Of a stretch of DNA of 64,000 nucleotides, positions 20,646-29,852 are shown piece by piece. Below the pieces are notes generated by a model. That model was not told the DNA's origin. It saw nothing but the letters and a program-made list of their open reading frames with translations, and did no database searches. Position numbers and translations under genes: made by a program. Every line of letters begins with the position of its first letter. Position 1 is the stretch's first letter. Origin of the DNA: Effrenium voratum (Eukaryota > Sar > Dinophyceae > Suessiales > Symbiodiniaceae); the NCBI GenBank assembly GCA_963377175.1, contig CAUJNA010000490.1, positions 147,001 to 211,000 on the forward strand. The letters are read 5' to 3'.

Positions 20646-23600
20646 CGATTCCGCCGGGGACTAACCCACAGCGTACGATGCTTGGCAGGTTTTCCACATA
20701 CGTCACATGGAATGCTCCTCCGAGAGAATCACCCATTCTTGCGGAATACCTATTCGCCAGTGCGGATGAGCTCATGAATCCGAAATCACTGTGACCGGTT
20801 GTGACTCGGATGCACCAAGGTCTGTACCATCCATCGCATCTGTTGAACATCCTGTCGATGTCGTCCCGATCCACGCCAGCTTCGTTCATTTCCTCCCTGG
20901 CCGCCCTCGTGTCGTTCGGGTTCATGATGCTCGGAAACCTTGCTGCCAGAACCTGAAATCTCGATTTCCTGTGTCCAGATTCCTGCCACTTGATCACCTC
21001 CATGATACCCATGTATCGTTTCGCTCTCGAGGTGTTAGGTGGGAATATGTCGTTGTTTCGGTCGTCAATGACTGCATCAATGTCGACCCAACCACCTTCG
21101 TCGCACCTGAAAGCACTCCCTCGGCAATTGCCGATTTTGTGTCGAAGGACTCTGCATAGGTCGTGAGATAGCTGGTTTGCTTGGTCCCTTGTGGTAAATA
21201 CCGAGCGATCATCACCAATCCTGCATAGTGGAGCACCGTCGAAAGGAGCAATGCAGAAGTTGACACTCTTGCCAAGTTGCATCACGTCCACTTGCTCAAG
21301 GATTGCACCTTTGGGAAAGTATTTGGGGTCAACGATGTACGCATACGCCCATGGCAAGTGCACATCACTCACATCGCCATACTTCGGGATGTAGCACGGG
21401 ATGGTGTCGCATCCCATCTCAAGCGTCTTCTTGAATGTCCTGCTGTCCCCGCACGGGTTGTAGGTGAGGTCGACGCCACCACATTGTAGCTCTCCTCCCT
21501 CAGCCGTGTCAGCCATCTCCACCAAATTAATGGTGTAGCTGTACATCTCAATTGTTTCTTTCCCTGCTTGTCCCCCTTTCTTTCCTTCCTTGGACGTTGA
21601 TGAGGACGGTTCCTCCGTATCCCCCATGTCTTCATCAGATGAAACAGGGTCACTGCTGAGTAGCTCACGGAGCACCTTCATCGCCTTCTCATTTCCAGCA
21701 GCCTCCTCAATGTCCTTGCAGTCGCCGTCGTGGGCCAGGTTCGCGCACTTCTTGCAGATCCCCATATCTCTCATGCACTTCTCCATTGACTCCAGGAATC
21801 CTAGTGCCGCTCTCCGCCCGTCGATCACTCGCTGCTTCTTGTCTTCCTTCTCAGCATTGGGCTGAGAACTTCGACTCGGGTCTGGCGCTTGACCAAGACC
21901 CTCATCTTCGCCCTCCGTGGCCTTTCTCTTGGACCCTTGTGCAGAGGGCTCGGTGATCAGGGATCGTGGATGTCTGGGCTTGACCTTGTTCATGATGTCA
22001 AGCACCTCCTTCGTGGGCACGCCGAGCTGTGCGGAAGGTCTGTTCCGCTTTCTGTTCGTGTGGGTCACGTTCCCGGCGAGGTGTCGCACTATTGACTGCT
22101 CGAACTCCCTCTTGATCTTCCATGCATCCTTCCACAGTGGCAGTTCGTGCTGGAAGTACGACATCACCTCAAAGAACCCCAACACCATCTCGACGACGTC
22201 TCCCAAGGATTCCTCGTTCGTGGTTTGTCCCAGGAGTTCATACATCGTTCCTTGGTCGAGCACACTCTTGATCCAGGACGAATATGCCACGTTGCCAAGA
22301 TCCTTGCCTATCAAGAAGATGGATATCCTCTCCTCGACTCCCTCGGAATTCTTGCACACGATCACATCCCGGGATGCGCACAATTGCTTCCCGTGACCGT
22401 TGTTGTAGAACTGCGCTGCTTGATCCACAGTCATGCTCACGAATCCCACGTGAGAAAGCTCCTTCTTCAGCTTTGAGTACACGAGCTCCCGTATGATCGT
22501 GATCATGGCCTGGATGTTGTTGACGTCCACCATGAGGTTTTGAAGGTCGGGGATTGCCACCACGCATTCCGCGAAGAGGCGCGTGTACATTTTCTTCCCC
22601 TCGATAGACCTTGCAATACCGTTCGTGTCCGCGTTCCAGTTCGCGCAACAGTTCACGCAAGAAGAGGGATTGTATTTCGAGTTCGGTCCGAGCACCTTCG
22701 ACTTGCTCATCTGCATCTCTTTAGCGCAAAGTTCGCAGATAAACTTGCTGAGCTCCGTGACCGTATACCATCGAAGACGTGGATCACCGACATCGGCTTT
22801 CCCAAAAGCATCCTGCTCGCCGTGTCCTTCATCTTGCTGCTCTTGTTTCCTCTTCGACTGTGCAGTGAAGGTCGGCTTGTACTCGAATTTCACCTTCGAT
22901 TCCTCCATGTTCTTCGGGATGTTGAATCGAAGGTCGGGCTCGTGTATGCACGTCCCCTCCAGCTCACACACAAACGCGTTGCTTGGTGCGACCGCATCGA
23001 TGGATTTCTCAATCAGCAGTCGCTTCAGGAGGAAGTGTTGCAAGTTCGAGCTCCCAGGGATCTTGTAGTTCTTTCCTGTGAGCGCATGGATCACGCGCCA
23101 CAGGCGATCGTTCTCGGTCACCAGCGCGCCTGCCGCCTTGCAGATCTCGCTAACCGTATTGGCGATCGTCCCCAAGTCCCCTCTTCCACCATGGAAAGCA
23201 ACATCGCGATTCACGCACACCACGACCAGGCCCTTGCATGTGTTGACGAGGTCAGATATCGCCTTCTGCAGGTAGTCGATGATGGGGTTGGCGGTCACCT
23301 GCCATCCGCATCCTCTCATGCACACCCAATCATATAGCGACATCCAGATGTGCACCGACATTGGTGATTCATCCATGTCTCGCCTCCGCCGTTCAGCGAT
23401 GAGCTTATCCAGCTTCTGCAATCGGGAGATGATATTCAACGTGTCGTTGGGTGAGGAGACTTGCTCAATCGACCCATAGTATGATCTCTCCTCGATGTTT
23501 GTCCATCCCTGTTCGTTGACCATCATCTGGAAGGTCTTCGTGCTCCCTTTCGAGTTGACGGCCCTCAGGGGCCAATCCAGGACCAAGAAGCTCTTCTTGT

Positions 23601-24534
23601 GGATCATCATGTCGCGAATCGTCGCCTCGCCAATGGGGCTCCTCTTCTGCCTCCGGTTCAACTGTCCAGGTGCGTTGTCCGGGTTCTTCTCCGCCTGAAT
23701 CAACGCGTTGATGGCTTTGGCGCCCGGAAGGCGTCCAGTAATTAAGCATCCTGTTTGGGCACACAAGAAGGCATACAGCTGTAGCCATGCCGCGTTCCCT
23801 TTCCCAACATATGAAAGAATGATCGTCTCCGCGCTGGTCTTCTCCTCGAAGTGCAATAGCGAAGAGGTCAGGCATCTCAGCATACACTCCCAATATGTTG
23901 CGTTCTTGCCTTCTGCAAGACACGGCCCAAATACAGTTTGTATGATTGGGTACCCCGTATGGTTGTCTATGTTGAATTTCACATTGACAGTCGCGCCGCC
24001 CAAAGTGGTACCCCCTTCGAATGAAGTGTAGGTATCGTGTCCAGCAGTTGGGTTGATAATTACCCATCTGTCGTCGTCACCGCCAGAGTTCATTCGGACA
24101 ATGGAGTCGATGATCTCGTTGTCGATCTTGACAGCATCGCTGGCTTGCGACCCCCCACTTGGAGCTCCCGGCTGGGGGACTGACCCACCAGCGGTTTGAC
24201 TCCTTTGTCCGGAGCTTGATGCCGACTTCTGCTGTCGCTCCGTCTTCCGTGGCGGCTCCGTCTTCGATGAGCCCATCACCCACCATTTCGGCTCTTCCCC
24301 AACCACGAAATCCTCGGGGTACTTCTCCAGTTCCCTCTCGATTTCATGAATCGTGCAGTATTTATTCTGGAAGAATTCGATCATGACGTCCTTCTCGGCC
24401 TTCTTCTCGATCTCCTTCATCCAGCTTACCCACTTGCGCCGATCTTGGTTCTCAGCGGCCCTGTCAGCCGCGTGCGGTGCCAAACTGATGGAGTTGATGT
24501 TCATCGCAGGCAGCTTCGACTCATAGAGCACCAT
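20599..24534 (-). CDS. Copia 3' extra ORF, 1,311 codons, ending in the N-terminal half of a KptA/Tpt1-like domain
   Basis: A single uninterrupted frame after the retrotransposon pol region. The C-terminal ~220 residues match the layout of KptA/Tpt1 RNA 2'-phosphotransferases: LSHDLCRVLRHKIGNCRGSA then GGWVDIDAVIDD (the LRH...GW-VD signature), IRVTTGHS (the IR-QGHS strand), and AFHVTYVENLPSIVRCGLVP (the H-T...SI-GL-P segment). That family removes a splice-junction 2'-phosphate from RNA using NAD. The remaining ~1,000 residues are unrecognised. They include CELCAKEM followed by a CVNCCANW pair that could bind zinc, basic Ser/Pro-rich linkers and an acidic stretch near residue 960. A frame change near 24,530 links it to the preceding segment. 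It is probably a translated accessory product of the element. Confidence 0.75.
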   Translation of the reverse strand: MVLYESKLPAMNINSISLAPHAADRAAENQDRRKWVSWMKEIEKKAEKDVMIEFFQNKYCTIHEIERELEKYPEDFVVGEEPKWWVMGSSKTEPPRKTERQQKSASSSGQRSQTAGGSVPQPGAPSGGSQASDAVKIDNEIIDSIVRMNSGGDDDRWVIINPTAGHDTYTSFEGGTTLGGATVNVKFNIDNHTGYPIIQTVFGPCLAEGKNATYWECMLRCLTSSLLHFEEKTSAETIILSYVGKGNAAWLQLYAFLCAQTGCLITGRLPGAKAINALIQAEKNPDNAPGQLNRRQKRSPIGEATIRDMMIHKKSFLVLDWPLRAVNSKGSTKTFQMMVNEQGWTNIEERSYYGSIEQVSSPNDTLNIISRLQKLDKLIAERRRRDMDESPMSVHIWMSLYDWVCMRGCGWQVTANPIIDYLQKAISDLVNTCKGLVVVCVNRDVAFHGGRGDLGTIANTVSEICKAAGALVTENDRLWRVIHALTGKNYKIPGSSNLQHFLLKRLLIEKSIDAVAPSNAFVCELEGTCIHEPDLRFNIPKNMEESKVKFEYKPTFTAQSKRKQEQQDEGHGEQDAFGKADVGDPRLRWYTVTELSKFICELCAKEMQMSKSKVLGPNSKYNPSSCVNCCANWNADTNGIARSIEGKKMYTRLFAECVVAIPDLQNLMVDVNNIQAMITIIRELVYSKLKKELSHVGFVSMTVDQAAQFYNNGHGKQLCASRDVIVCKNSEGVEERISIFLIGKDLGNVAYSSWIKSVLDQGTMYELLGQTTNEESLGDVVEMVLGFFEVMSYFQHELPLWKDAWKIKREFEQSIVRHLAGNVTHTNRKRNRPSAQLGVPTKEVLDIMNKVKPRHPRSLITEPSAQGSKRKATEGEDEGLGQAPDPSRSSQPNAEKEDKKQRVIDGRRAALGFLESMEKCMRDMGICKKCANLAHDGDCKDIEEAAGNEKAMKVLRELLSSDPVSSDEDMGDTEEPSSSTSKEGKKGGQAGKETIEMYSYTINLVEMADTAEGGELQCGGVDLTYNPCGDSRTFKKTLEMGCDTIPCYIPKYGDVSDVHLPWAYAYIVDPKYFPKGAILEQVDVMQLGKSVNFCIAPFDGAPLCRIGDDRSVFTTRDQANQLSHDLCRVLRHKIGNCRGSAFRCDEGGWVDIDAVIDDRNNDIFPPNTSRAKRYMGIMEVIKWQESGHRKSRFQVLAARFPSIMNPNDTRAAREEMNEAGVDRDDIDRMFNRCDGWYRPWCIRVTTGHSDFGFMSSSALANRYSARMGDSLGGAFHVTYVENLPSIVRCGLVPGGIDGGNRLALHCVCSMG

Positions 24535-24912
24535 AGGAAATCCCTGGCGTACTCGATCTCCCGGTAGAGATCGTTCAGCTCCCTTTTGTCTGGACGGAAA
24601 TAAGCTGTAGACGACTGATCTTTGGAGTCCTTCTCACCGAGCAATGGCTGCAATCTCCTCATAATGAACGATACGCACATGAGTGAATTGACCGCCCCGA
24701 TGCACGCATCAGAGATGTCACTGGGGGTTGACCCACAGATCATCCAGCGCAATAGGTTGTTCTGGCTGGCATTCTCATCCCTCCTCAGTGCATATGCGAG
24801 GTTCTTCATCGATGCCTGCAGCTCATTCTGGTAGACCAACCCAAGGTCCCAATTCTTTTCCAAGATCACGCTGAAGAGCGGAGTGGGTACCATTGTGGAG
24901 ACGGGCTCAGAC
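24501..24912 (-). CDS. Copia extra region, segment linking the inserted GC-rich DNA to the 1,311-codon ORF
   Basis: Minus-strand frame with VPTPLFSVILEKNWDLGLVY, NELQASMKNLAYALRRDENA and a helical stretch up to about 24,510, where the coding sense passes to the 1,311-codon frame (a one-base shift at YARDF). It is the 3' continuation of the segment cut at about 26,384 by the GC-rich insertion. The start of this open frame inside the insertion is artificial. Function is unknown; it is probably part of the same large accessory protein. Confidence 0.55.
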
Positions 24913-24917
24913 GACGG

Positions 24918-25471
24918 GCACTTCATGGCCCTCAGGGGGCGTGGGCGGAGCCTTTGGGTACCTGGGGGGCCTGGCAGAAGGAGCAGCAGCCCTGGCGCCC
25001 ACCGCGGGCGAGGTTGCTGGAACGCTGGCTGGCGCGGCGGGAGTTGGCGCGGCGGCAACGGCGGGGCTGGCCGTGGGCATCGCAGGCGGCGCAGCCTACG
25101 GCCTCGCGCGCGGCACGGGTTGGGTGCTGGAGAACACGCTCTTCCGGCCCCAGCAGGGCAGCGAGGACGCGGCCGTGCAGGATGTCCGGTCCGCCAACAA
25201 CATGAATGACGCCACTCAGCCTCAGCACTTCACGCTGCGCTCAGGCAGCAGCACTTCAGGCAGCCCCGCAAGCAGCCGCGCCTCCTCGCAGTCCGGCTTC
25301 CGCGTGCAAGCGCAGTCCAACAACACGCCGCGCCCCTTCTCCTGGGGCCTGAACCCCGTGGCCCTGCCCCAGTCCCAGAGCTCGCGGGCGAGCTCCAGTT
25401 CCGGGCAGTCACGCCGGAGCCTGCCTCCGCCCAGCTTTGACCAGCTGGCGCGAGACATTGAGGCTGCTTAA
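24918..25471 (+). CDS. Ala/Gly-rich hydrophobic virion-type protein (5' end uncertain)
   Basis: Open frame from 24,893, but the first codons are Copia DNA, so the true start is lost or lies inside. Residues about 25-75 are an Ala/Gly-rich hydrophobic stretch (GTLAGAAGVGAAATAGLAVG), which could be a membrane-active or core-associated segment. The C-terminal half is a Ser-rich disordered tail (SSTSGSPASSRASSQS) ending in RSLPPPSFDQLARDIEAA. No family is identified. Proteins with this layout are common as minor virion components next to capsid genes in small dsDNA viruses, which is only an inference here. It ends about 25 bases before the first of four tandem hairpins. Confidence 0.5.
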
Positions 25472-25499
25472 AAAAATGCACGGTTTTGGGCTACAAAAT

Positions 25500-25545
25500 G
25501 CTATTAGTGTCGTCCGTACATAGATGTACGGACTAGACTAATGGC
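25500..25545. repeat. tandem hairpin A of the capsid-gene leader
   Basis: Long imperfect stem with outer arms CTATTAG/CTAATGG and a perfect inner GTCCGTACAT/ATGTACGGAC pair. It is flanked by TTTTGCACGG-type repeats. Confidence 0.85.
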
Positions 25546-25576
25546 TCGTTTTGCACGGTTTTTGCACGATTTTGCA

Positions 25577-25622
25577 GCTATTCTTCTCGTCCGTATATAG
25601 ATATACGGACTACAAGAATAGC
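25577..25622. repeat. tandem hairpin B of the capsid-gene leader
   Basis: Outer arms GCTATTCTT/AAGAATAGC and inner GTCCGTATAT/ATATACGGAC. The stem sequence differs from A, but pairing is kept. Confidence 0.85.
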
Positions 25623-25658
25623 TTTTGCACGGTTTTGCACGGCTTTTGGCAACAAAAT

Positions 25659-25704
25659 GCTATTAGTCTCGTCCGTATGTGTATATACGGACAAGACTAA
25701 TAGC
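25659..25704. repeat. tandem hairpin C of the capsid-gene leader
   Basis: Outer arms GCTATTAGTCT/AGACTAATAGC and inner GTCCGTAT/ATACGGAC. Confidence 0.85.
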
Positions 25705-25733
25705 TCGTTTTGCACGGTTTTGCGCTGCAAAAC

Positions 25734-25779
25734 GCTATTCCTCCAGTGCCTACATTGATGTAGGCACTGGAGGAATAGT
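25734..25779. repeat. tandem hairpin D of the capsid-gene leader
   Basis: Outer arms CTATTCCTCCAG/CTGGAGGAATAG and inner TGCCTACAT/ATGTAGGCA, fully paired. The inner sequence is unrelated to A-C but has the same length and architecture. Confidence 0.85.
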
Positions 25780-25810
25780 TTTTCCTTCGCCGTACGAGTC
25801 AAAATGCGTG

Positions 25811-25818
25811 TATATAAA
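25811..25818 (+). promoter_or_regulatory. TATA-like box before the GC-rich capsid gene
   Basis: TATATAAA ending 5 bases before the ATG at 25,824. The same octamer stands directly before the AT-rich capsid gene at 60,066. Confidence 0.55.
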
Positions 25819-25823
25819 CAAGC

Positions 25824-26383
25824 ATGGAGGTAGTCACCGCCGGAGCCCAGGATGAGCTGATGCAGAGCCTGGACTACAAGCTGAAGACGAGCAACACCAG
25901 CTACGTCACGGCGCGGCACGACGTGCAGTACTTCCCCAGCTTGCTGAGCTCGTTCTCCCCCACAACCTCTCGGGTCTGCCGCATCCCGCTGACCAGCGGC
26001 ACGTCCTTCATCGACCCCGAGTCCATCAAGATCGCCTTCCGCGTCAGGAACACGGACAGCACCAACCCGCTGGCCCCGGCCACGCCCAACCCCGCCTGCT
26101 TCGTCCAGCGCGTCCAGGTCTTCGCCAACGGCCAGCGCTGCGACGACATCAACTACTACGGCCGCACCGTGGCCGTGCATGACCTGCTGAAGGGCAGAGA
26201 GTACAACCGCAACAAGGCCTTGGAGGGTTTCGACGAAGTGAACGACCCGCGCATCGCCCGCGCGGTGCACCAGGGCGGCTACGCGGACGTGCTGCTGCGC
26301 CCCACCATGGTGGGCATCCTGCGCTGCGGGAAGATGCTGCCGCCGCAGCTGAACCTGGTGATAGAAATTGCGTTTGCGGACGG
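25824..26383 (+). pseudogene. major-capsid-like protein, N-terminal ~188 residues, truncated
   Basis: ATG 25,824; virus-derived sequence continues to about 26,383, after which the frame reads antisense Copia DNA. It is collinear with the AT-rich capsid-like gene at 60,075. Both have a short leader, then YFPS / FYPS near residues 35-39, RVQVF / RVRVL at 95-100, G..C.DxN at about 102-110, D-LLK / DVLK at 120-123, KALEGF / EALGF at 131-136, and a C...LPPQLN / C...IPLSY segment that would close the first capsid domain. The second half, expected from the 460-codon relative, is missing. Codon use is strongly GC-biased, unlike the other copy. Capsid identity is inferred from this similarity and the viral neighbours. 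Confidence 0.6.
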
Positions 26384-28209
26384 TAGTCGTCCTTGGAACC
26401 ACGACCGTAGGAGTCGATCTTGGGAGCCTTGATCACGCTCAACGTGAACACTTTCCCCCAGTTCCGATCTCTGTACTTTGCAATTCTCCGATCGTGCCTC
26501 TCAAACTCTGCAGTCGTCTGGAACTCCTCGGAGCTCCTCCACCTCCTCGATGACGATGCCCTAGATGGCTCGTCGCTGATGAATTCTTTGTACACCTCCC
26601 CAACCGGGGTGTCCTGGTGGAATGCAGCTTTGAACGACCGTTCATCGTTGTCCTCGGCCACGCCTAATGCGAGATCCCAGATGTTCGCGATTGATCTAAA
26701 CATATCCGCCCCTTCCATGCAGTACTTGGTTACGTTGAGCAACTCGGGGTTCTTCGCCAGCATCGTTGCCTCACCGCAAAGTTGGTTCAGCGCCGACACG
26801 ATCTTCTTTCCCTTGCTGCAAAATTCCCTCCATCCAAGCATACATTCGTCGGCAGAAAGCTGCCCGAAAACTTTGCTGATGAACTCTAAGGCAACCCTCA
26901 TAGACTGCCCTTCACCTTTCATCATCCCGCGGCCCTTGGCAGAATAGTACGCAGAGTATGCATAAAAAGCGGGGACGCCGATGTCCTCGATCCACTTCAC
27001 GCACATACCCAGGTCGCTGCTCATCTCCATCCTCTTGGGTATCCTCTTGCCTTCCTCGATGGCGTTCTTCACCAAATTTCCCAAGAAGATTGCTGCTTGC
27101 CTAGATTTCCCGACAGGCACGCAGAAGAACTCATTCGTATTGACGACAGTCGGATTGGCGGTCATCTTGATGATATTCTCCAAAACCAGGAAAACCCAAA
27201 ATAAGCAGCTGCAAATGAAGCCACGGAATTGTCCCAATGCGATCCCAGCTTCAGATTGAGGTGACGAACTCGTCCAGCTCCTCCTTGAAGCTTGGGGTTC
27301 GGGACTGACCCAGCTCCCCGTATGCACTAGAGGTTCAGGACTGACCCAGCACCTCGGTTGTGCAGTTGGGGTGGTGCAGATTTCGCTCGCAGTAGCTTGG
27401 TGCTTCCGCGATCTCCTTCGCGTAATGCAAGCAAGAGCGAGTTTCAACGGCGCCGGTTTGAGGCACCTTGCTCGAGCACGAAAACGGCGAAGGATCATAC
27501 CCACAATTATTGACGTGTACAACTGGGTTTCTTTGGTTTCACGACCAGCACAAGGTCCATGCTCATGGTTTCCATTGCATTTCTTAGACAACGAGCCACC
27601 AAGTTCAAAGTTCCATGAGACAACTCTCCATGGTTTCTTGATTGGCATGGTTTTCTTTGCATATCTTTGTTTCAAGCCATAGCGACACCCATCAAACTCG
27701 TGACTAGTCCCATCATGCACGACCTCATGCAGTCTCTCATCTTTCCAATAATCACAACTTCCAGGCAACTCAAACAAAATCGCAGCTCGTTTTGTCATGG
27801 CATGCCGTTTAATTTCAACGAACCGTTCAAATAATCTCCAAAATTCTCTTTGTTTGGCCTCGATTTTCTCTGCGGTGTCAATGCCGCGAGTCTTGTTGAG
27901 GCGTGCCCATGATGATCCCCCCGTGCAAGGCCCGGCGAAGAACAACAAATCGGAAGGTTTGGTAAGCACATGTCTGGCGATTCTCCCCCCGTACACGCTC
28001 AGTAAGTCATCAACCAGGGTTATGGTGACAACCTGCGGCCCGTCATGGCGGGCAAGAGCAGTGAACCAGTTACGTGGTTCGGAACATGCCATCAGCACGA
28101 TAGGCCGAGCCAAGTCAACACTGTAAAGAGTGACGACTGTGCGAGTTCTCATACCAGGAAGCGAGACATGAACAGGAGCGCGAAGCACACCACCGTCGTG
28201 TTTGACCAT
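26384..28209 (-). CDS. Copia extra region: domain following RNase H plus unknown helical protein
   Basis: One open frame with two parts. The first ~245 residues contain LLFFAGPCTGGSSWARLNKT, FELPGSCDYWKDERL, FDGCRYGLKQRY, KKPWRVVSWNFELGG and a CNGNHEHGPCAGRETKETQ motif that may bind zinc. I recall similar strings in predicted dinoflagellate retroelement proteins but cannot name the domain. A linker follows with two copies of WVSPEP, encoded by a repeated DNA motif. A second Met (about 27,165; MTANPTVVNTNEFFCVPVGK) opens a helical, charged protein of about 260 residues, cut by the GC-rich insertion at about 26,384. The reading beyond that point is artefact. Confidence 0.6.
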
Positions 28210-28215
28210 CGCGAG

Positions 28216-29846
28216 TTAAATACCCGGCGCTAACTGTGGCTTGTGCTTCACCGCAATGCGATACGGAACAAAACAACGACCAGGGACAAGCTGCTCGTGA
28301 TTGATATGCAGACAACGCATGAGCAACTTCAATCGGAGCAACGTTTCCAAAGCAGGGTCGTTAACACACTTCAACTCTATGCGCTCGTTCGACAGTTCTT
28401 CAACAAATGCGGCCAGCACGGACTGCATGTCAACATCCCCGGACCCGACGTGAATGGGTCGTGGCCGTGGAGACCGTTCCCGCGCCGGTGCAGCGACCGG
28501 TACGGGATGAAACTGCCAAACTGCGCGTTCAACCCAACCATCAATTCGCACACATTGTAGCCCCGGGTCAACTCTATCTTCAACTTTGAGCCATGACCCA
28601 TTCTTTAGAAACCAAGTGGAACGAAGCCACTTGCTCCCAAACGGTGTCATAACCGCGAGTGGAGGTTTCACTCGCATCAATCTGGGTCCCTTGGCAACAA
28701 CAACCGGATCATGTCCTTCATGCTCATGCAATCCCTCTTTAGATGTTAATCCAGACCACCATAGGTCCGGGGGCATGATCGGAATGTGTGTGTACGGAAA
28801 TGTTGGAACTCCGTCAACTGTCCCCGAAGCAGTCTGCATGGTCCCCTTTATGGGATCACTCGTAGGTGTGAGCGCCTTGAGGGTATCCGGGTCAGACAGC
28901 AAGCTCGGGTCGAGTAGACCAATCTGCAAACATGCATGTTTCCATTTGCGCCCATCATTGAACGCCTTGGTGTAGATGTCGGCCGCCATCCTGTCGGTGA
29001 CCTCATACGCCAAGTACATGTAATCACGTGTGAACATCTCATGCATCCACGAAAAGCTAACACCATGGCTTCTCTCAAGGTGGCGCATCGTGGGGTTTCT
29101 CCCCGATCGCACGACACCGATCATAGCCTTGTTATCGTCATAGAACACAAAGTTCGGAGACTTCTTGAGGATCCGCTCTACCAACTTGAGAGCGGGCATA
29201 CCCGTCGATCTCATGGCAACATCGGCCGCAACAATCTCGGCCTCGGGAGTGGAGTGACTCACACAACCCTGTCTTTTAGAGCTGCCAGACAACGGAAACC
29301 GGGTATTAGGCCCTTGTATATTCAAGTGTCCACCGGAGGTGGAACGCAGCGAGTCAATGCATCCCGCAAAGTCAGCGTCCGCATACAAGGCCAAGGGCAC
29401 ATCGTCCATAGGGTCTCCAACCCAACCGACCATGCGCCAATGTTTGGTATGATGCACATAGCACATCAAGTGATGCAAACCCCGATCATCGGAGTCAGTC
29501 CACCTATGCACGGTCCGTGCTAGGCGATTCACTTGCCGCAACAAATCGAAGCGAGCAATCCGCGCACCGTACAGCAACTTCATCAGTACGCTAGCGGCAT
29601 GCGGAGCAAGGTGTCCACGCACGGGCTCCTTCATGGCCAACTCAGGAGTCCCTCCCCGTTGGTCCGGCACTGGCAGAACCGCAACTCAGGGGCGACAACC
29701 TTATTCAACTTCACGTCGCCCGCCACTTCAAGATAGCGGTCGACACAGGAACGTAGGAACTGTTCCATGTCGTAGGTCACCGTTGTTACTCGGTGTCCGT
29801 TCCCGAGAGTGACGTTTCCCTTGCTTTGATTGCAACCAAGGTACAT
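28216..29846 (-). CDS. Copia RT C-terminal part and RNase H
   Basis: Two frames (29,631-29,846 and 28,216-29,670) joined by one indel. After the RT thumb-like segment (VNRLARTVHRWTDSDDRGLH) comes a Copia-type RNase H: DVPLALYADADFAGCIDS with its catalytic Asp, SKRQGCVSHSTPEAEIVAAD with the catalytic Glu and Asp region, and LKLVERIL. The C-terminal ~200 residues are unassigned. It follows directly on the 609-codon RT frame, which ends near 29,853, so at least two frame changes interrupt pol here. This copy is unlikely to make a single intact polyprotein unless frameshifting is used. Confidence 0.85.
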
Positions 29847-29852
29847 GTCAAG

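Larger units (their letters stand above)
24918..26378 (+). mobile_element. GC-rich insertion carrying viral-like genes inside the Copia element
   Basis: A segment of about 1.46 kb whose GC content is clearly higher than the Copia sequence on both sides and whose two genes run on the opposite strand. The Copia frame stops being collinear at about 24,912 and resumes at about 26,384. GACGG occurs at both edges (24,913-24,917 and 26,379-26,383) and may be a target duplication, but deleting the insert at these points does not restore the frame cleanly. No terminal inverted repeats were seen, so the piece is probably a fragment of a larger virus or virus-like element. Confidence 0.65.

Noticed and set aside
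24913..26383. GACGG at both edges of the GC-rich insert as a firm target duplication.
   Set aside because: The match is only five bases, no terminal repeats are present, and removing the insert there does not restore the Copia frame.
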